A stretch of DNA of 64,000 nt, from the NCBI RefSeq assembly GCF_025136295.1, contig NZ_CP062788.1:1326001-1390000 (forward strand), written 5' to 3'. The position numbers and the translations under genes are program-made. Source of the stretch: Aestuariispira ectoiniformans. Its GTDB lineage: Bacteria; Pseudomonadota; Alphaproteobacteria; UBA8366; Aestuariispiraceae. Positions 25,771 to 35,686 of the stretch are shown here, one piece after another; within the stretch, counting starts at the first letter, position 1, and the number at the start of each line of letters is the position of its first letter. The notes below the pieces were generated by a model. It did not search any database. It was not told where the DNA came from and worked only from the letters and a program-made list of their open reading frames with translations.

Positions 25771-27876
25771 ATGTGGAATAAACTGTCTTTGAGCGCGAAG
25801 CTGTCTTTGGTCAGCACCCTCGTCGTGGCCTTGTGCCTGGCGGTGGGGATCACGCTGCAATCCATGCAGGCATCGGATATTACCCGGCGTCTCACCATCG
25901 AAAAGGCGCAGGAACTTGGCAGCTTCCATGCCGAACAAATCTCCAAACGTCTTGATGGAGCGATGAAGGTCGCTGAGATGATCGGCGTGGCGTTCAAGGG
26001 GCTGCGTGAGGGGGCAGGGGTCAAGGATCGCCATGTTTACGATGCGATACTGAAGGAAACGCTGGATCAGAATCCGAACCTGGCTGGGGCCTGGGCCGGT
26101 TACGAACCGAATGCTCTGGATGGTAAGGACGCCGACTACAAGAATGACAACAGCCCCCTGAACGATCCGGAAACCGGGCGATATGCCACCTATTACTTTA
26201 ACTACGGAGATGGTGTTGTCGGTTCGGCTTTGACTGGACTGGCGAAGACGGAAACTTCAAATTCAGAGGATCTCGATTACTATAACATTCCCAAAAGGGA
26301 AAAACGACCGACTGTTGTTGACCCCGTCTTCTATAAAGACCTGGGAGATGGCGGAGTCCTCCTGCCGTCATTCGTTGTTCCTATCCTGAATAAAACCGGT
26401 AAGTTTCTGGGTGTTGCCGGGGTTGATATCATGACAAATCTTCTCGCCGAAGAATTTGGTGCCCTGCATCCCTTTGAGACCGGCAGTGTCTATCTGATTT
26501 CCTATAAGGGGAAATGGGTGGCGCATGAAAACAAGGATTTCCTTGGTAAGAATATTCCAGAACAAAAGAATATTGCTGCGATCTTCAAGGACGCTGTTTC
26601 CCGCATTCAGAAGGGGGAAAGCTGGACCCAGGATGACGGTGATTTCGTCCGGGTGTTCATTCCGGTTCAGGTGCCGCGCACCAACACGCCCTGGTCGGTT
26701 GTGGTCAATATCCCCAAGGCGAAGATCGTCGAGGATGCCAATTTCCTGCGTAACATGACGATTGCCGGTGGCGTGGTTGCGATCCTGATCATCGTCGGCG
26801 CACTGACTTTTGTGAGTATTGTTCTGATCCGCCGTCCGCTGACCCAGAGCATCGGCGTCATCAACGCCCTGCAGGACGGTAACTATCAGATCGATATTCC
26901 GGGACAGGAACGCGGTGACGAGATCGGTCAGGTGAACCAGGCCCTGGAAACCTTCAAGCAGAACGCCCAAAAGGTTCGGGACATGGAACTGGAGCAGGAG
27001 GCAGCCAAGATTCGCACGGAAGAGGAACGCAAGCAGGCGCGCAGGCAACTGGCGGATGATTTCGAAAGCTCCGTCGGTGAGATCGTGGCCAGCGTCTCCA
27101 ACTCTTCCAACCAGATGGCGGGGGCGGCTGACCAGATGAACCAGATGGCCGACCGGTCTCAGGAACAGGCGGTCACTGTTGCTGGCGCCGCGGAAGAGGC
27201 CTCGGTCAATGTACAGACCGTCGCCGCGTCGACCGAGGAACTGACAGCCTCCATCAACGAAATCAGCCAGCAGGTTGCCAAATCCGCCCAGATCGCCAGC
27301 GGCGCGGTGGAAGAGGCTGACCGGTCCAACAAGATGGTCCGGGCCTTGGCCGAGGCGGCTGACAAGATCGGTGAAGTGGTCAGCCTGATTAACGATATTG
27401 CCGAGCAGACGAACCTGCTGGCCCTGAATGCCACGATCGAAGCCGCGCGCGCCGGTGAGGCGGGCAAGGGGTTCGCCGTGGTTGCCAATGAGGTGAAAAG
27501 CCTCGCCAACCAGACGGGCAAGGCCACGGATGAAATCGTACAGCAGATCAACGCGATCCAGACCGAAACCCGTGGGACGGTGGATGCCATCGAAAGCATC
27601 GGCCAGACGATCGGGTCCATCCATTCCATTGCAACGGCAATCGCGGCTGCGGTGGAAGAACAGGAAGCGGCCACACGGGAAATCTCCAGCAGTGTCCAGC
27701 AGGCCGCGGCGGGAACCAACGAAGTGTCCAGCAATGTGACCGGCATGAAGGATACCGCGACTCAGACCGGTGAGTCCGCCTCGGAGGTCCAGGAGTCGGC
27801 CACGGCATTGGCGGATCAGGCACGGAACCTGGACGCAGCAGTGAAAAACTTCGTGGAAAAGATCCGGACCGAATAG
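25771..27876 (+). CDS. methyl-accepting chemotaxis protein with dCache sensor
   Basis: A 701-residue chemoreceptor. TM1 is at about 9-31, a double-Cache periplasmic sensor at about 35-320, and TM2 at about 327-352. HAMP and the signalling domain follow, with tip [20 protein letters not shown]. The Cache ligand region contains [20 protein letters not shown], the tyrosine-proline-aspartate pattern common in dCache receptors for small amino or organic acids, but the strict amino-acid motif is not clear. No C-terminal methylase docking pentapeptide was seen. A strong terminator follows. Confidence 0.94.
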   Translation: MWNKLSLSAKLSLVSTLVVALCLAVGITLQSMQASDITRRLTIEKAQELGSFHAEQISKRLDGAMKVAEMIGVAFKGLREGAGVKDRHVYDAILKETLDQNPNLAGAWAGYEPNALDGKDADYKNDNSPLNDPETGRYATYYFNYGDGVVGSALTGLAKTETSNSEDLDYYNIPKREKRPTVVDPVFYKDLGDGGVLLPSFVVPILNKTGKFLGVAGVDIMTNLLAEEFGALHPFETGSVYLISYKGKWVAHENKDFLGKNIPEQKNIAAIFKDAVSRIQKGESWTQDDGDFVRVFIPVQVPRTNTPWSVVVNIPKAKIVEDANFLRNMTIAGGVVAILIIVGALTFVSIVLIRRPLTQSIGVINALQDGNYQIDIPGQERGDEIGQVNQALETFKQNAQKVRDMELEQEAAKIRTEEERKQARRQLADDFESSVGEIVASVSNSSNQMAGAADQMNQMADRSQEQAVTVAGAAEEASVNVQTVAASTEELTASINEISQQVAKSAQIASGAVEEADRSNKMVRALAEAADKIGEVVSLINDIAEQTNLLALNATIEAARAGEAGKGFAVVANEVKSLANQTGKATDEIVQQINAIQTETRGTVDAIESIGQTIGSIHSIATAIAAAVEEQEAATREISSSVQQAAAGTNEVSSNVTGMKDTATQTGESASEVQESATALADQARNLDAAVKNFVEKIRTE

Positions 27877-27900
27877 AACCGGGCCTGCCGTCAACCTTCC

Positions 27901-27929
27901 AAAGCCCCCGCCTGCCGGGGGCTTTTCTT
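27901..27929 (+). terminator. Rho-independent terminator after the dCache chemoreceptor gene
   Basis: AAAGCCCCCG and CGGGGGCTTT pair over 10 bp around CCTGC, followed by TTTTCTT. Confidence 0.93.
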
Positions 27930-28033
27930 CGTCTAGGGTCAATAAACGGTAACATAATATACACAAATCGGTCGTGCTCCCCCATTAGGGTCATCCCATT
28001 TGGTCGTAAATGAATAGAAGTATGGGGAAGTCT

Positions 28034-29377
28034 ATGCAGAGAAAATTTGCCGGAATGGCACTTCTGGCAGGCGGCGCATTGCTGTCGGCCTGTGCGGGCA
28101 CGACGACGCAGAAGGCGGGGTTGGACCGATCCGACGTGAAGGTCTATGAGGCGCAGGCTGATGCGCTGGACCTGGGGCTTGCGGCATTCAAGGGGGGGAA
28201 GACCCTGAAGCTCAACATCGGGATCGGTAGTGGCGCCTATTTCGACAAGTCCGGTGACGAAAACGTCCTCTACACGGTTTCCGACCGTGGTCCGAATATC
28301 AAATGCAAGGATTCGGAGAAGGTTATCGGCCTGTCCACCGCGCAGGTCTGCCAGGGTGACAAGAAGGGCAAAATCTTTCCGATGCCGCAATTCGCGCCGT
28401 CGATCTACAAAGTCAGGCTGAATCCGGACAATACCTTTGCGATTGAAAAGACATTGGTCATCTCCGACCGCACCGGCCAGCCTGTTGGCGGCGTGTCCAA
28501 CCCGCTGAAGCAGACCAATACTGAATATGCCTATTCGCCGGACGGTTCGCGTCTGCCCATGTCCGCCGCCGGTCTGGACACCGAGGCTATCGTGAAACTA
28601 TCCGACGGCAGTTTCTGGCTGTCTGAAGAATATGGGCCGAGCATCATCCATGTTGGTGCGGATGGCCGTATTATCGAACGTATCGTTCCGGCTGGCCTCG
28701 AAAAGGACCTGGCCGAGGCGCACTATACAGTGACGGGCAAGCTGCCGTCGGTCTGGAAAAAGCGTAAGCTGAACCGTGGTATTGAATCCATGGCCGTGTC
28801 GGGTGACGAGAACTACCTCTATTTCTCCCTGCAGAGCCCGCTCGCCAATCCCAATGGCAAGACCTACAAGAAATCGCGCATCGTGCGTCTGGGGCAGTAC
28901 GACCTGAAACAGGGCCGCATGGTCGGCGAATATGTCTATGTCCTGGATCTGCCGACCAGCTTCCTGGCCGACAACAAGAAGAAAAAGCGAAAGCAATCCG
29001 ACGTGAAAGTCAGCGAGCTGCGCTGGATGGCGCCGAACAGGCTTCTGGTGCTGGAGCGGATTTCCAAATCCACGAAATTCTATGAAGTGGACCTGAGCCA
29101 GGCCACAAACATCCTGGCGAGCCCCTGGGATATGGAAAGCAAGTCGCCGACGCTGTCTTCCCTGAATGTCTCCGACCTGGAGCGTAAACACGGCATCCGT
29201 TTTGCTCATAAGAAACTGGCGCTGTGGAGTGAAAACATTCCGAAGATGCCGTCCAAGGTGGAAGGGATCGGCATTGTCGACGCCAAGACGCTGATGTTTG
29301 TCAACGACAACGACTTTGGCATCATGGGGGCGAAGACCCAGATTGTCACCGTTCCCTTGAAGAAGCCGCTTTACTAG
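28034..29377 (+). CDS. phytase-like esterase-domain lipoprotein
   Basis: A 447-residue protein annotated in relatives as having esterase-like activity of the phytase family. The start carries a lipobox, LLSACAG, with Cys20, so the product should be a lipoprotein. The body looks like a beta-propeller: FDKSGDENVLYTVSDRGPN near the start, DTEAIVKLSDGSFWLSEEYG in the middle, VEGIGIVDAKTLMFVNDNDF near the end. Related proteins are placed among phosphatases acting on phosphorylated organics; the substrate here is unknown. ATGs at 28010 and 28022 are possible earlier starts, but the one at 28034 gives the normal signal length. Confidence 0.85.
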   Translation: MQRKFAGMALLAGGALLSACAGTTTQKAGLDRSDVKVYEAQADALDLGLAAFKGGKTLKLNIGIGSGAYFDKSGDENVLYTVSDRGPNIKCKDSEKVIGLSTAQVCQGDKKGKIFPMPQFAPSIYKVRLNPDNTFAIEKTLVISDRTGQPVGGVSNPLKQTNTEYAYSPDGSRLPMSAAGLDTEAIVKLSDGSFWLSEEYGPSIIHVGADGRIIERIVPAGLEKDLAEAHYTVTGKLPSVWKKRKLNRGIESMAVSGDENYLYFSLQSPLANPNGKTYKKSRIVRLGQYDLKQGRMVGEYVYVLDLPTSFLADNKKKKRKQSDVKVSELRWMAPNRLLVLERISKSTKFYEVDLSQATNILASPWDMESKSPTLSSLNVSDLERKHGIRFAHKKLALWSENIPKMPSKVEGIGIVDAKTLMFVNDNDFGIMGAKTQIVTVPLKKPLY

Positions 29378-29395
29378 AAACGGTCTCGTAGAAAC

Positions 29396-29429
29396 AGGAA
29401 AAGCCCGCCGAAACCGGCGGGCTTTTCCT
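29396..29429. terminator. bidirectional terminator between the phytase-like gene and leuD
   Basis: Two perfect 15-base arms (29396-29410 and 29415-29429) around AAAC, with A-run and T-run built into the stem ends. It serves both convergent genes. Confidence 0.95.
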
Positions 29430-29447
29430 TTAGTAGTCGGTCACCTG

Positions 29448-30068
29448 TCACGAGGCGTCGCGGAAGACCCAGGGGGTCGTTTCTGCGCGGCTGTCCTCGT
29501 AAGTGTCGATCTTTTCGTTCTTCTGCAGGGTGAGCGAAATGTCGTCCAGCCCGTTCAACAGGCAGTGACGGCGGAACTCATCCACGTCGAAGTCATATTC
29601 CTCACCATCCGGATCGACCACTTTCTGGTTTTCCAGGTCAATGGTGAAGGTGGCATTGGAGCCACGGTCGGCCTTGTCCATCAGGCTGTCGACCACTTCG
29701 CGCGGCAGCTTGATCGGCAGGATGCCGTTCTTGAAGCAGTTGTTATAGAAGATGTCGGCAAAGCTGGGTGCGATCACACAGCGGATGCCGAAGTCCAGCA
29801 ACGCCCAGGGCGCATGCTCACGCGACGAACCACAGCCGAAGTTGTCACCGGCAACCAGGATTTCCGCCCCACGGTAGGCCTGCTTGTTCAGCACGAAATC
29901 CGGATTTTCGGAACCATCGTCGTTAAAGCGCATCTCATCGAACAGGTTCTTGCCGAGACCCGTGCGTTTGATGGTTTTCAGATACTGCTTAGGGATGATC
30001 ATATCAGTGTCGATGTTGATCAGGTCCAGCGGTGCGGCAATCCCGGTCAGTTTGTTGAATTTCTGCAT
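29448..30068 (-). CDS. leuD: 3-isopropylmalate dehydratase small subunit
   Basis: A 206-residue swivelling-domain subunit. With LeuC it isomerises 2-isopropylmalate to 3-isopropylmalate in leucine synthesis. [19 protein letters not shown] is the family signature. The ribosome site GGGGAGG lies just after the stop of the small gene upstream, so the three genes leuC, the 61 aa gene and leuD form one operon. Confidence 0.97.
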   Translation of the reverse strand: MQKFNKLTGIAAPLDLINIDTDMIIPKQYLKTIKRTGLGKNLFDEMRFNDDGSENPDFVLNKQAYRGAEILVAGDNFGCGSSREHAPWALLDFGIRCVIAPSFADIFYNNCFKNGILPIKLPREVVDSLMDKADRGSNATFTIDLENQKVVDPDGEEYDFDVDEFRRHCLLNGLDDISLTLQKNEKIDTYEDSRAETTPWVFRDAS

Positions 30069-30084
30069 GCTCTTGAACCTCCCC

Positions 30085-30270
30085 TTAGCGTTTCTTCTTG
30101 GCGGTCATCAGCCAATAGGCCAGCTCACTGTCGAGCAGGTCCACTTCTTCGACGTCGTCGTTGGCTGCACTGGGCAGCAATTCGGCGACATTCCAGCCAT
30201 TGGTGCTCAGGTCCTGCTTGAACAGATTGCTCAACCAGTCCTGATCGTTGTTGAGATCAATTGCATGCAT
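30085..30270 (-). CDS. 61-residue protein encoded between leuC and leuD
   Basis: A small acidic protein starting [20 protein letters not shown] and ending [12 protein letters not shown]. Its ATG at 30270 shares a base with the leuC TGA (TGATG), so translation is coupled, and leuD follows 16 bp after its stop with a strong ribosome site. I do not recognise a family. The mix of Trp and acidic residues with a basic end suggests a helical binding protein. A role with the LeuCD dehydratase, such as assembly, iron-sulfur protection or stability, is inferred from position only. Confidence 0.72.
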   Translation of the reverse strand: MHAIDLNNDQDWLSNLFKQDLSTNGWNVAELLPSAANDDVEEVDLLDSELAYWLMTAKKKR

Positions 30271-31676
30271 CACAGAAACTCCCGTACGTCAGCCAGCGTG
30301 CCCTTGATGGCAGCGGCTGCGGCCATGACGGGGCTGACCAGATGGGTCCGGCCGCCGCGGCCCTGACGGCCTTCGAAGTTACGGTTGGAGGTCGACGCAC
30401 AACGCTCGCCCGGGGCCAGCTTGTCGGCGTTCATGGCCAGACACATGGAGCAGCCCGGCTCACGCCAGTCAAAGCCTGCTTCCTTGAAAATCTTGTCCAG
30501 ACCTTCGGCTTCCGCCTGTTCTTTCACCAGGCCGGAGCCGGGAACGATCATGGCGCGGACGTTTTCGGCAACCTTGCGGCCCTTTGCGATTTCCGCCACG
30601 GCGCGCAGGTCTTCGATGCGGCCGTTGGTGCAGGAACCGATGAAGACCGTGTCGATGGGAACTTCGGTCATCGGGGTGCCGGCGGTCAGGCCCATATAGT
30701 CCAGGGCACGCTGCATGGCAGCAGCCTTGTTCGGGTTGTCGGCCTTGGCCGGGTCGGGAACATTGCCGGTGACCGGGATTACGTCTTCCGGGCTGGTACC
30801 CCAAGTGACCTGCGGGGCGATCTCGCTGGTGTGCAGCGTGATTTCCACGTCATATTCCGCGCCTTCGTCCGACGGCAGGGAGGACCAGTATTCAACGGCC
30901 TTGTCCCAGTTCTCGCCGGTCGGCGCCATCGGGCGGCCCTTGATGTATTCAAAGGTGGTGTCGTCCGGCGCGATCAGACCTGCACGGGCGCCGCCTTCGA
31001 TGGCCATGTTGCAGATGGTCATGCGGCCTTCCATGGAAAGCTGGCGGATTGCATCACCGGCATATTCGATCACGTAACCGGTGCCCCCGGCGGTGCCGAT
31101 CTTGCCGATAATGGCCAGCGTCAGGTCCTTGGCGGTCACACCGGCGGGCAGGTCGCCCTCGACGGTGACGCGCATGTTCTTGGCCGGTTTCTGCAGCAGG
31201 GTCTGGGTTGCCAGCACATGTTCGACTTCGGATGTGCCGATGCCGAAGGCCAGCGAGCCGAAAGCCCCGTGGGTCGCTGTGTGGCTATCGCCGCAGACGA
31301 TGGTCATGCCGGGCATGGTAAAGCCCTGCTCGGGGCCGACGATATGCACGATGCCCTGGCGGATATCGCTCATCTCGAAATAGGGAACGCCGAATTCCGC
31401 ACAGTTGTTGGCGAGAGTCTCGACCTGGATGCGGCTTTCTTCGTCGGCAATGCCGTTGGCACGGTCGGAGGTGGGGACGTTATGGTCGGCCACGGCCAGT
31501 GTCTGGCCCGGTGCGCGCACTTTGCGTCCTGCAGTCCGTAGACCTTCGAATGCCTGGGCGCTGGTGACTTCGTGAACCATGTGACGGTCGATATAAAGCA
31601 GGCAGGTCCCATCCTCCTGCGTATCCACCACATGGGCATCCCAGATCTTGTCAAAGAGCGTGCGGGGCTGCGCCAT
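30270..31676 (-). CDS. leuC: 3-isopropylmalate dehydratase large subunit
   Basis: A 468-residue aconitase-family protein. It carries the [4Fe-4S] cluster through [10 protein letters not shown] and GCSMCLAMN. Together with LeuD it makes 3-isopropylmalate. The start [17 protein letters not shown] is typical and GGAGAGGA precedes the ATG. It is first in the leuC-small gene-leuD operon. A candidate promoter lies about 80-110 bp upstream. Confidence 0.97.
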   Translation of the reverse strand: MAQPRTLFDKIWDAHVVDTQEDGTCLLYIDRHMVHEVTSAQAFEGLRTAGRKVRAPGQTLAVADHNVPTSDRANGIADEESRIQVETLANNCAEFGVPYFEMSDIRQGIVHIVGPEQGFTMPGMTIVCGDSHTATHGAFGSLAFGIGTSEVEHVLATQTLLQKPAKNMRVTVEGDLPAGVTAKDLTLAIIGKIGTAGGTGYVIEYAGDAIRQLSMEGRMTICNMAIEGGARAGLIAPDDTTFEYIKGRPMAPTGENWDKAVEYWSSLPSDEGAEYDVEITLHTSEIAPQVTWGTSPEDVIPVTGNVPDPAKADNPNKAAAMQRALDYMGLTAGTPMTEVPIDTVFIGSCTNGRIEDLRAVAEIAKGRKVAENVRAMIVPGSGLVKEQAEAEGLDKIFKEAGFDWREPGCSMCLAMNADKLAPGERCASTSNRNFEGRQGRGGRTHLVSPVMAAAAAIKGTLADVREFL

Positions 31677-31756
31677 AATTGTCCTCTCCTGAAATAATTG
31701 TACTCAGTGTCCTGGGTAATGCCTGTTTTTATTGCGCACTGATCCAGGGTGCGCGC

Positions 31757-31785
31757 AGCATAGAGACCTAGGCCCGAGCCTTCAA
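31757..31785 (-). promoter_or_regulatory. candidate promoter of the leuC operon
   Basis: On the minus strand TTGAAG (31780-31785) and TATGCT (31757-31762) are separated by exactly 17 bases. It lies downstream of the rplS stem-loop and about 80 bp before leuC. Confidence 0.45.
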
Positions 31786-31856
31786 TAGCAACGCCGTTAC
31801 AGCACTTGTTATGAGCATTCCAAAGACCCCATATATGCGGACTTTAGAACGCCCTT

Positions 31857-31886
31857 CGCCGCCACCCGGTTTTCCAGGTGGCGGCG
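31857..31886 (-). other. stem-loop downstream of rplS
   Basis: CGCCGCCACC and GGTGGCGGCG pair over 10 bp around a 10-base loop, 34 bp past the rplS stop. No T-run follows on the minus strand, so it is either a 3'-end stabiliser, an imperfect terminator or a read-through site toward leuC. Confidence 0.6.
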
Positions 31887-31919
31887 TGGACTGAACGGCC
31901 TGTCGGGCAGAAAGCTGAC

Positions 31920-32300
31920 TTAGCTTTTGTCTGCCTTTTTGGTGTCGCGGCGCTCGGCGATACGAGCGGACTTACCGGTACGGCCACGCAGGTAGTACAG
32001 TTTCGCGCGGCGAACTTTACCACGGCGAATGACTTCGATGCTGTCGATACGCGGGCTGTAGAGCGGGAATACACGCTCGACGCCTTCGCCGTAGGACAGT
32101 TTGCGTACCGTGAAGGAGCTGTTCAGGCCAGCGTTTTTGCGTGCAATGCAAACGCCTTCGTAAGCCTGGACACGCTCACGGTTGCCCTCGACAACCTTCA
32201 CGTTGACACGGACGGTGTCGCCCGCCTGGAATTCCGGAACGCCACCTTCCGGGGTACGCTGATCAAGCTGCTCTTTTTCGAGCTGTTCAATGATGTTCAT
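31920..32300 (-). CDS. rplS: 50S ribosomal protein L19
   Basis: A 126-residue L19 protein located at the 30S-50S interface. The [25 protein letters not shown] and [18 protein letters not shown] segments are family-typical. It is last in the ffh-rpsP-rimM-trmD-rplS series, 29 bp after trmD. Length is normal. Confidence 0.98.
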   Translation of the reverse strand: MNIIEQLEKEQLDQRTPEGGVPEFQAGDTVRVNVKVVEGNRERVQAYEGVCIARKNAGLNSSFTVRKLSYGEGVERVFPLYSPRIDSIEVIRRGKVRRAKLYYLRGRTGKSARIAERRDTKKADKS

Positions 32301-32329
32301 GGGTTCAGTCCTTCTACATTCACATCAGG

Positions 32330-33034
32330 TTAATGACTTTGGCCTGCGACATAGCGGTCCCAGAGGTCGGGACGGCGTTCACGGGTGATCCGCTCTGCCT
32401 CCGCCAGACGCCAGGCGTCAATCTTCTTGTGGTGTCCGCTGAGCAGGATGTCCGGAACCTTCCGGCCGTCCCATTCCGCGGGCCGCGTGTAATGCGGGTA
32501 TTCAAGCAACCCGCTTGCGAAGCTTTCTTCTTCCAGGCTTTCGTCCGCTCCCAACGCGCCGGGCAGCAAGCGCACGACGGCATCAAGGATGGCATGGGCT
32601 GCCGGTTCACCACCGGACAGCACGAAATCGCCCAGGCTGATCTCACGCACCTGGCGTTTGTCCAGCACACGCTGGTCGATCCCTTCATACCGTCCGCAGA
32701 TCATCGTCATACCCGGCTCTTCGGCCAGTTCATGAGCGATCGCCTGACTGAATACCTCGCCGCGGGGGGAGAGATAGACAACCGGGCCCGGACGGTCGGC
32801 AACCGAAGCGATTGCGGCATCGACCACATCGGGGCGCATCACCATGCCGGGGCCGCCGCCACAGGGCGTGTCGTCCACGGTACGGTGTTTGTCGGTGGCA
32901 AAGCTCCGGATATCCACCGTCTCCATGTCCCAGCAGCCATTTTTCATGGCGCGGCCGGGAATGGACAGGCCGAGCGGCCCCGGAAACATGTCCGGGAACA
33001 AGGTCAGGATCGTGGCTTTCCAGGCGTTGCTCAT
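32330..33034 (-). CDS. trmD: tRNA (guanine-N1-)-methyltransferase
   Basis: A 234-residue SPOUT methyltransferase making m1G37 in tRNA, which prevents +1 frameshifting. Knot residues are seen in [24 protein letters not shown] and [15 protein letters not shown]. Its ATG overlaps the rimM stop (33031-33034), so it is translationally coupled in the ribosomal operon. Confidence 0.98.
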   Translation of the reverse strand: MSNAWKATILTLFPDMFPGPLGLSIPGRAMKNGCWDMETVDIRSFATDKHRTVDDTPCGGGPGMVMRPDVVDAAIASVADRPGPVVYLSPRGEVFSQAIAHELAEEPGMTMICGRYEGIDQRVLDKRQVREISLGDFVLSGGEPAAHAILDAVVRLLPGALGADESLEEESFASGLLEYPHYTRPAEWDGRKVPDILLSGHHKKIDAWRLAEAERITRERRPDLWDRYVAGQSH

Positions 33035-33585
33035 GCCTGTTTTTCCTCCGATACGTCTTCCTCGTCCGCCTTGGCTTCGGTTTCAACCGGCGGGTTGACC
33101 ACCAGTTTGCCAGCATCCAGGTCGATCGTCGGCACCGTCTCCTTGGTAAATGGCAGCATCGCGCCCTTACCGCTGGTGAGTTTGATGTCGAGAATATCGC
33201 CTGCGCCAAAATCATGGACTGCCTTGACCGTGCCATAGGCTTCGCCGTCGATGGTCTCGACAGCAAGGCCGATCAGGTCGGCGTGGTAGAATTCTTCTTC
33301 GTCCGGCGCCGGCAGGCGGCTGCGTTCGATGAACAATTCCTGGCCCTTCAGGTCTTCTGCCGCATTGCGGTCGTTGACCCCTTTGATCTTGGCGATGAGC
33401 TGGCCTTTGGATTGGCCGTTCACGGTCAGTTTGAAAACCTTGTCGCCTTTGGCATCCGACAACGCGCCATAAGCGGTAAGCTGTTCCGGATCAGCCGTGA
33501 AGCTTTTGATCCGAACCTGCCCGCGAATGCCGTGTGCGCCGGTAATCACGCCCAAGCAAAGTCGGTTTTCGGTATTTTTGACCAC
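33031..33585 (-). CDS. rimM: ribosome maturation factor
   Basis: A 184-residue 16S rRNA processing factor that binds S19 during 30S head assembly. The N-terminal [20 protein letters not shown] and the PRC-barrel part with [19 protein letters not shown] are clear. The C-terminal tail is strongly acidic ([14 protein letters not shown]). It overlaps trmD by 4 bp and follows rpsP by 42 bp. Confidence 0.97.
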   Translation of the reverse strand: MVKNTENRLCLGVITGAHGIRGQVRIKSFTADPEQLTAYGALSDAKGDKVFKLTVNGQSKGQLIAKIKGVNDRNAAEDLKGQELFIERSRLPAPDEEEFYHADLIGLAVETIDGEAYGTVKAVHDFGAGDILDIKLTSGKGAMLPFTKETVPTIDLDAGKLVVNPPVETEAKADEEDVSEEKQA

Positions 33586-33627
33586 GATCGGTTAATCCTA
33601 TTTGCCCAGAAGAAACAGCAGTGAGGC

Positions 33628-34023
33628 TTAGGCCTCAGCGCCTTCAGCAGCTTCCGTAGCTTCTGCAGCAGCTTCAGCGGCAGCAGCGGCTTTTTCTTCA
33701 CGCTCGCGGATACGCTCGAGAGTTTTTGCACTCGGCGCGCTTTTCTTCGGCTGTTCATTGATCGCCGGCTTTTCAGCCAGACCCATGTTGGCCAGGAAGC
33801 GCTGAACGCGGTCAGTCGGCGTGGCGCCAACGGACAACCAGTGTTTCACGCGCTCTTCGTTGATCTGAATGCGATCAGCGTGGTCTTTCGGCAACATCGG
33901 GTTGTAGCTACCGATCTTCTCGATGAAGCGACCGTCACGCGGGGAGCGGGAGTCGGCCACCACGATGCGGTAATACGGACGCTTTTTGGCGCCACCGCGG
34001 GCGAGACGTACTTTAAGGCTCAT
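33628..34023 (-). CDS. rpsP: 30S ribosomal protein S16
   Basis: A 131-residue S16. The core (about 1-85) begins [21 protein letters not shown] long Lys then Ala/Glu-rich tail extends it well past the ~80-residue enterobacterial form, as is usual in alphaproteobacteria. It binds 16S rRNA and stabilises the 30S body. It lies 72 bp downstream of ffh. Confidence 0.98.
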   Translation of the reverse strand: MSLKVRLARGGAKKRPYYRIVVADSRSPRDGRFIEKIGSYNPMLPKDHADRIQINEERVKHWLSVGATPTDRVQRFLANMGLAEKPAINEQPKKSAPSAKTLERIREREEKAAAAAEAAAEATEAAEGAEA

Positions 34024-34095
34024 AGTTTCCTATTCTCCAGTTACAAAAGTGTTTGGTTACACTCGCTCAACAACAAAAACTCGGTTTGATTCCGC

Positions 34096-35475
34096 CTAGC
34101 GCGGGAAACCGCCGCCGGGCGGCATCGCGTTGGGGGGAAGCATGCCACCGAGCGAACGCATGAATCCTTTTTTCCCCAACTTGCTGACTTTTTTCATCAT
34201 TTTGGACATCATCTGATACTGCTTCAGCAGCTTGTTGACGTCCTGGACGCTGGTGCCGGAACCGGCGGCGATACGCTTCTTGCGCGAAGCATGGATCACT
34301 TTCGGGTTCTTGCGTTCCGCGTCCGTCATGGAGGAGATGATAGCCTCCTGACGTTTGATCATCTTGTCGTCGACATTCGCACCGGCCATCTGCTGTTTCA
34401 GCTTGCCGACACCGGGCAGCATGCCCATCACGCCCTGCAGGCCGCCCATCTTGCGCATCTGCTGGAGTTGTTTGGCCATGTCGTTCAGATCGAACAGCCC
34501 TTTCTCCATGCGCTTGGCGAGCTTTTCAGCTTCTTCCTGCTCAATGGTCTCGGCGGCTTTTTCCACCAGCGAGACCACGTCGCCCATGCCCAAAATCCGG
34601 TTGGCGATACGGTCGGCGTGGAAATCTTCCAGCTCGTCCATCTTCTCGCCGGTGCCCAGGAATTTGATCGGGCAGTCGGTGACCTGACGCATGGACAGCG
34701 CCGCACCGCCGCGGGCGTCACCATCGACACGGGTCAGCACGATACCGGACAGGCCGATACGCTTGTTGAAGCTGTCTGCGACCGTGACCGCATCCTGGCC
34801 GGTCATGCTGTCTGCAACCAGCAGGGTTTCGGACGGGCTGGCGATGGTTTTCACCATCGAGACCTCATCCATCAGGCTCTCGTCAATATGCAGACGACCG
34901 GCGGTATCCAGCATGACCACGTCATAACCGCCCAGCTTTGCCGCCTGCAGCGCGCGTTTGGTGATGTCGATCGGCTGCTGACCGGCGACGATCGGCAGGG
35001 TGTTGACGGTTACCTGTTCACCCAGCACCTTCAACTGTTCCTGTGCCGCCGGGCGCGCCACGTCGAGCGAGACCATCATCACCTTCTTGCGGCCCTTTTC
35101 GGTCAGGCGCTTGGCGATTTTGGCGGTGCTGGTGGTTTTACCGGAACCCTGCAGGCCGACCATCATCACAACGGCGGGCGGTTCGCCCAGCAGGTTCAGC
35201 TCGTTATTTTCCGCGCCCAGCATGTCGACCAGCGCATCGTGCACGATCTTGATGACCTGCTGACCGGGCGTGACCGATTTCAGGACTTCCTGACCGACGG
35301 CCTGTTCCTTGACGGTCTCAACGAATTTCTTGACGACCGGCAGGGCGACATCTGCTTCCAGCAGCGCCAGCCGGATTTCGCGCATGGCGGCATTGACATC
35401 GGCTTCCTTCAGGCTGCCCTTACGCTTAAGCCCTTCAAAAACCTCGCCTAATTTGCCTGTCAGCGTGTCAAACAT
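34096..35475 (-). CDS. ffh: signal recognition particle protein Ffh
   Basis: A 459-residue SRP GTPase. The N and G domains (about 1-295) show GLQGSGKTTSTAKIA, DVARPAAQEQL, DTAGRL and TRVDGDARGG. The Met-rich M domain (about 300-450) binds 4.5S RNA and signal sequences. It delivers nascent membrane proteins to FtsY, encoded 4 kb away on the other strand. It leads the rpsP-rimM-trmD-rplS genes. The 4.5S RNA gene itself was not recognised in this window. Confidence 0.98.
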   Translation of the reverse strand: MFDTLTGKLGEVFEGLKRKGSLKEADVNAAMREIRLALLEADVALPVVKKFVETVKEQAVGQEVLKSVTPGQQVIKIVHDALVDMLGAENNELNLLGEPPAVVMMVGLQGSGKTTSTAKIAKRLTEKGRKKVMMVSLDVARPAAQEQLKVLGEQVTVNTLPIVAGQQPIDITKRALQAAKLGGYDVVMLDTAGRLHIDESLMDEVSMVKTIASPSETLLVADSMTGQDAVTVADSFNKRIGLSGIVLTRVDGDARGGAALSMRQVTDCPIKFLGTGEKMDELEDFHADRIANRILGMGDVVSLVEKAAETIEQEEAEKLAKRMEKGLFDLNDMAKQLQQMRKMGGLQGVMGMLPGVGKLKQQMAGANVDDKMIKRQEAIISSMTDAERKNPKVIHASRKKRIAAGSGTSVQDVNKLLKQYQMMSKMMKKVSKLGKKGFMRSLGGMLPPNAMPPGGGFPR

Positions 35476-35527
35476 GCGGTCCTCAAAATCGTTTCATCAT
35501 CAAAGGCCAAGGGCACAACGCAATTTA

Positions 35528-35571
35528 CGCCAGTGCGCGAAACTCGCGGACTGGCGGGGCTCCTCGGAGCC
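35528..35571 (-). other. two adjacent hairpins upstream of ffh
   Basis: A long hairpin with 13-base arms (35528-35540 and 35544-35556, one G-G mismatch, AAC loop) is adjacent to a second one, GGCTCC (35558-35563) with GGAGCC (35566-35571). A third stem, CGCAGAG (35622-35628) with CTCTGCG (35644-35650), lies nearer the dehydratase stop. None has a T-run. They may end the dehydratase transcript or form the ffh leader. Confidence 0.5.
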
Positions 35572-35686
35572 AAAAGCCCTGTGCTGGCTTGAAATCTGGA
35601 AGGTTTCTACGCGCGGGCAGGCGCAGAGTCAAGCGTTCCGTGCCTCTGCGTCTTTGTTAGGAAGGGCGTAATAAACTTTGTCCGGA

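Noticed and set aside
26368..27966. 532-residue minus-strand open frame opposite the dCache chemoreceptor
   Set aside because: Mirror of a certain gene, no family features, runs through its terminator.
31857..31886. Rho-independent terminator after rplS
   Set aside because: The stem is strong but no T-run follows on the minus strand, so it is listed only as a stem-loop.
35476..35686. 4.5S RNA or other SRP RNA in the gap upstream of ffh
   Set aside because: Hairpins are present but the conserved GGAA tetraloop and asymmetric internal loop of 4.5S RNA are not.
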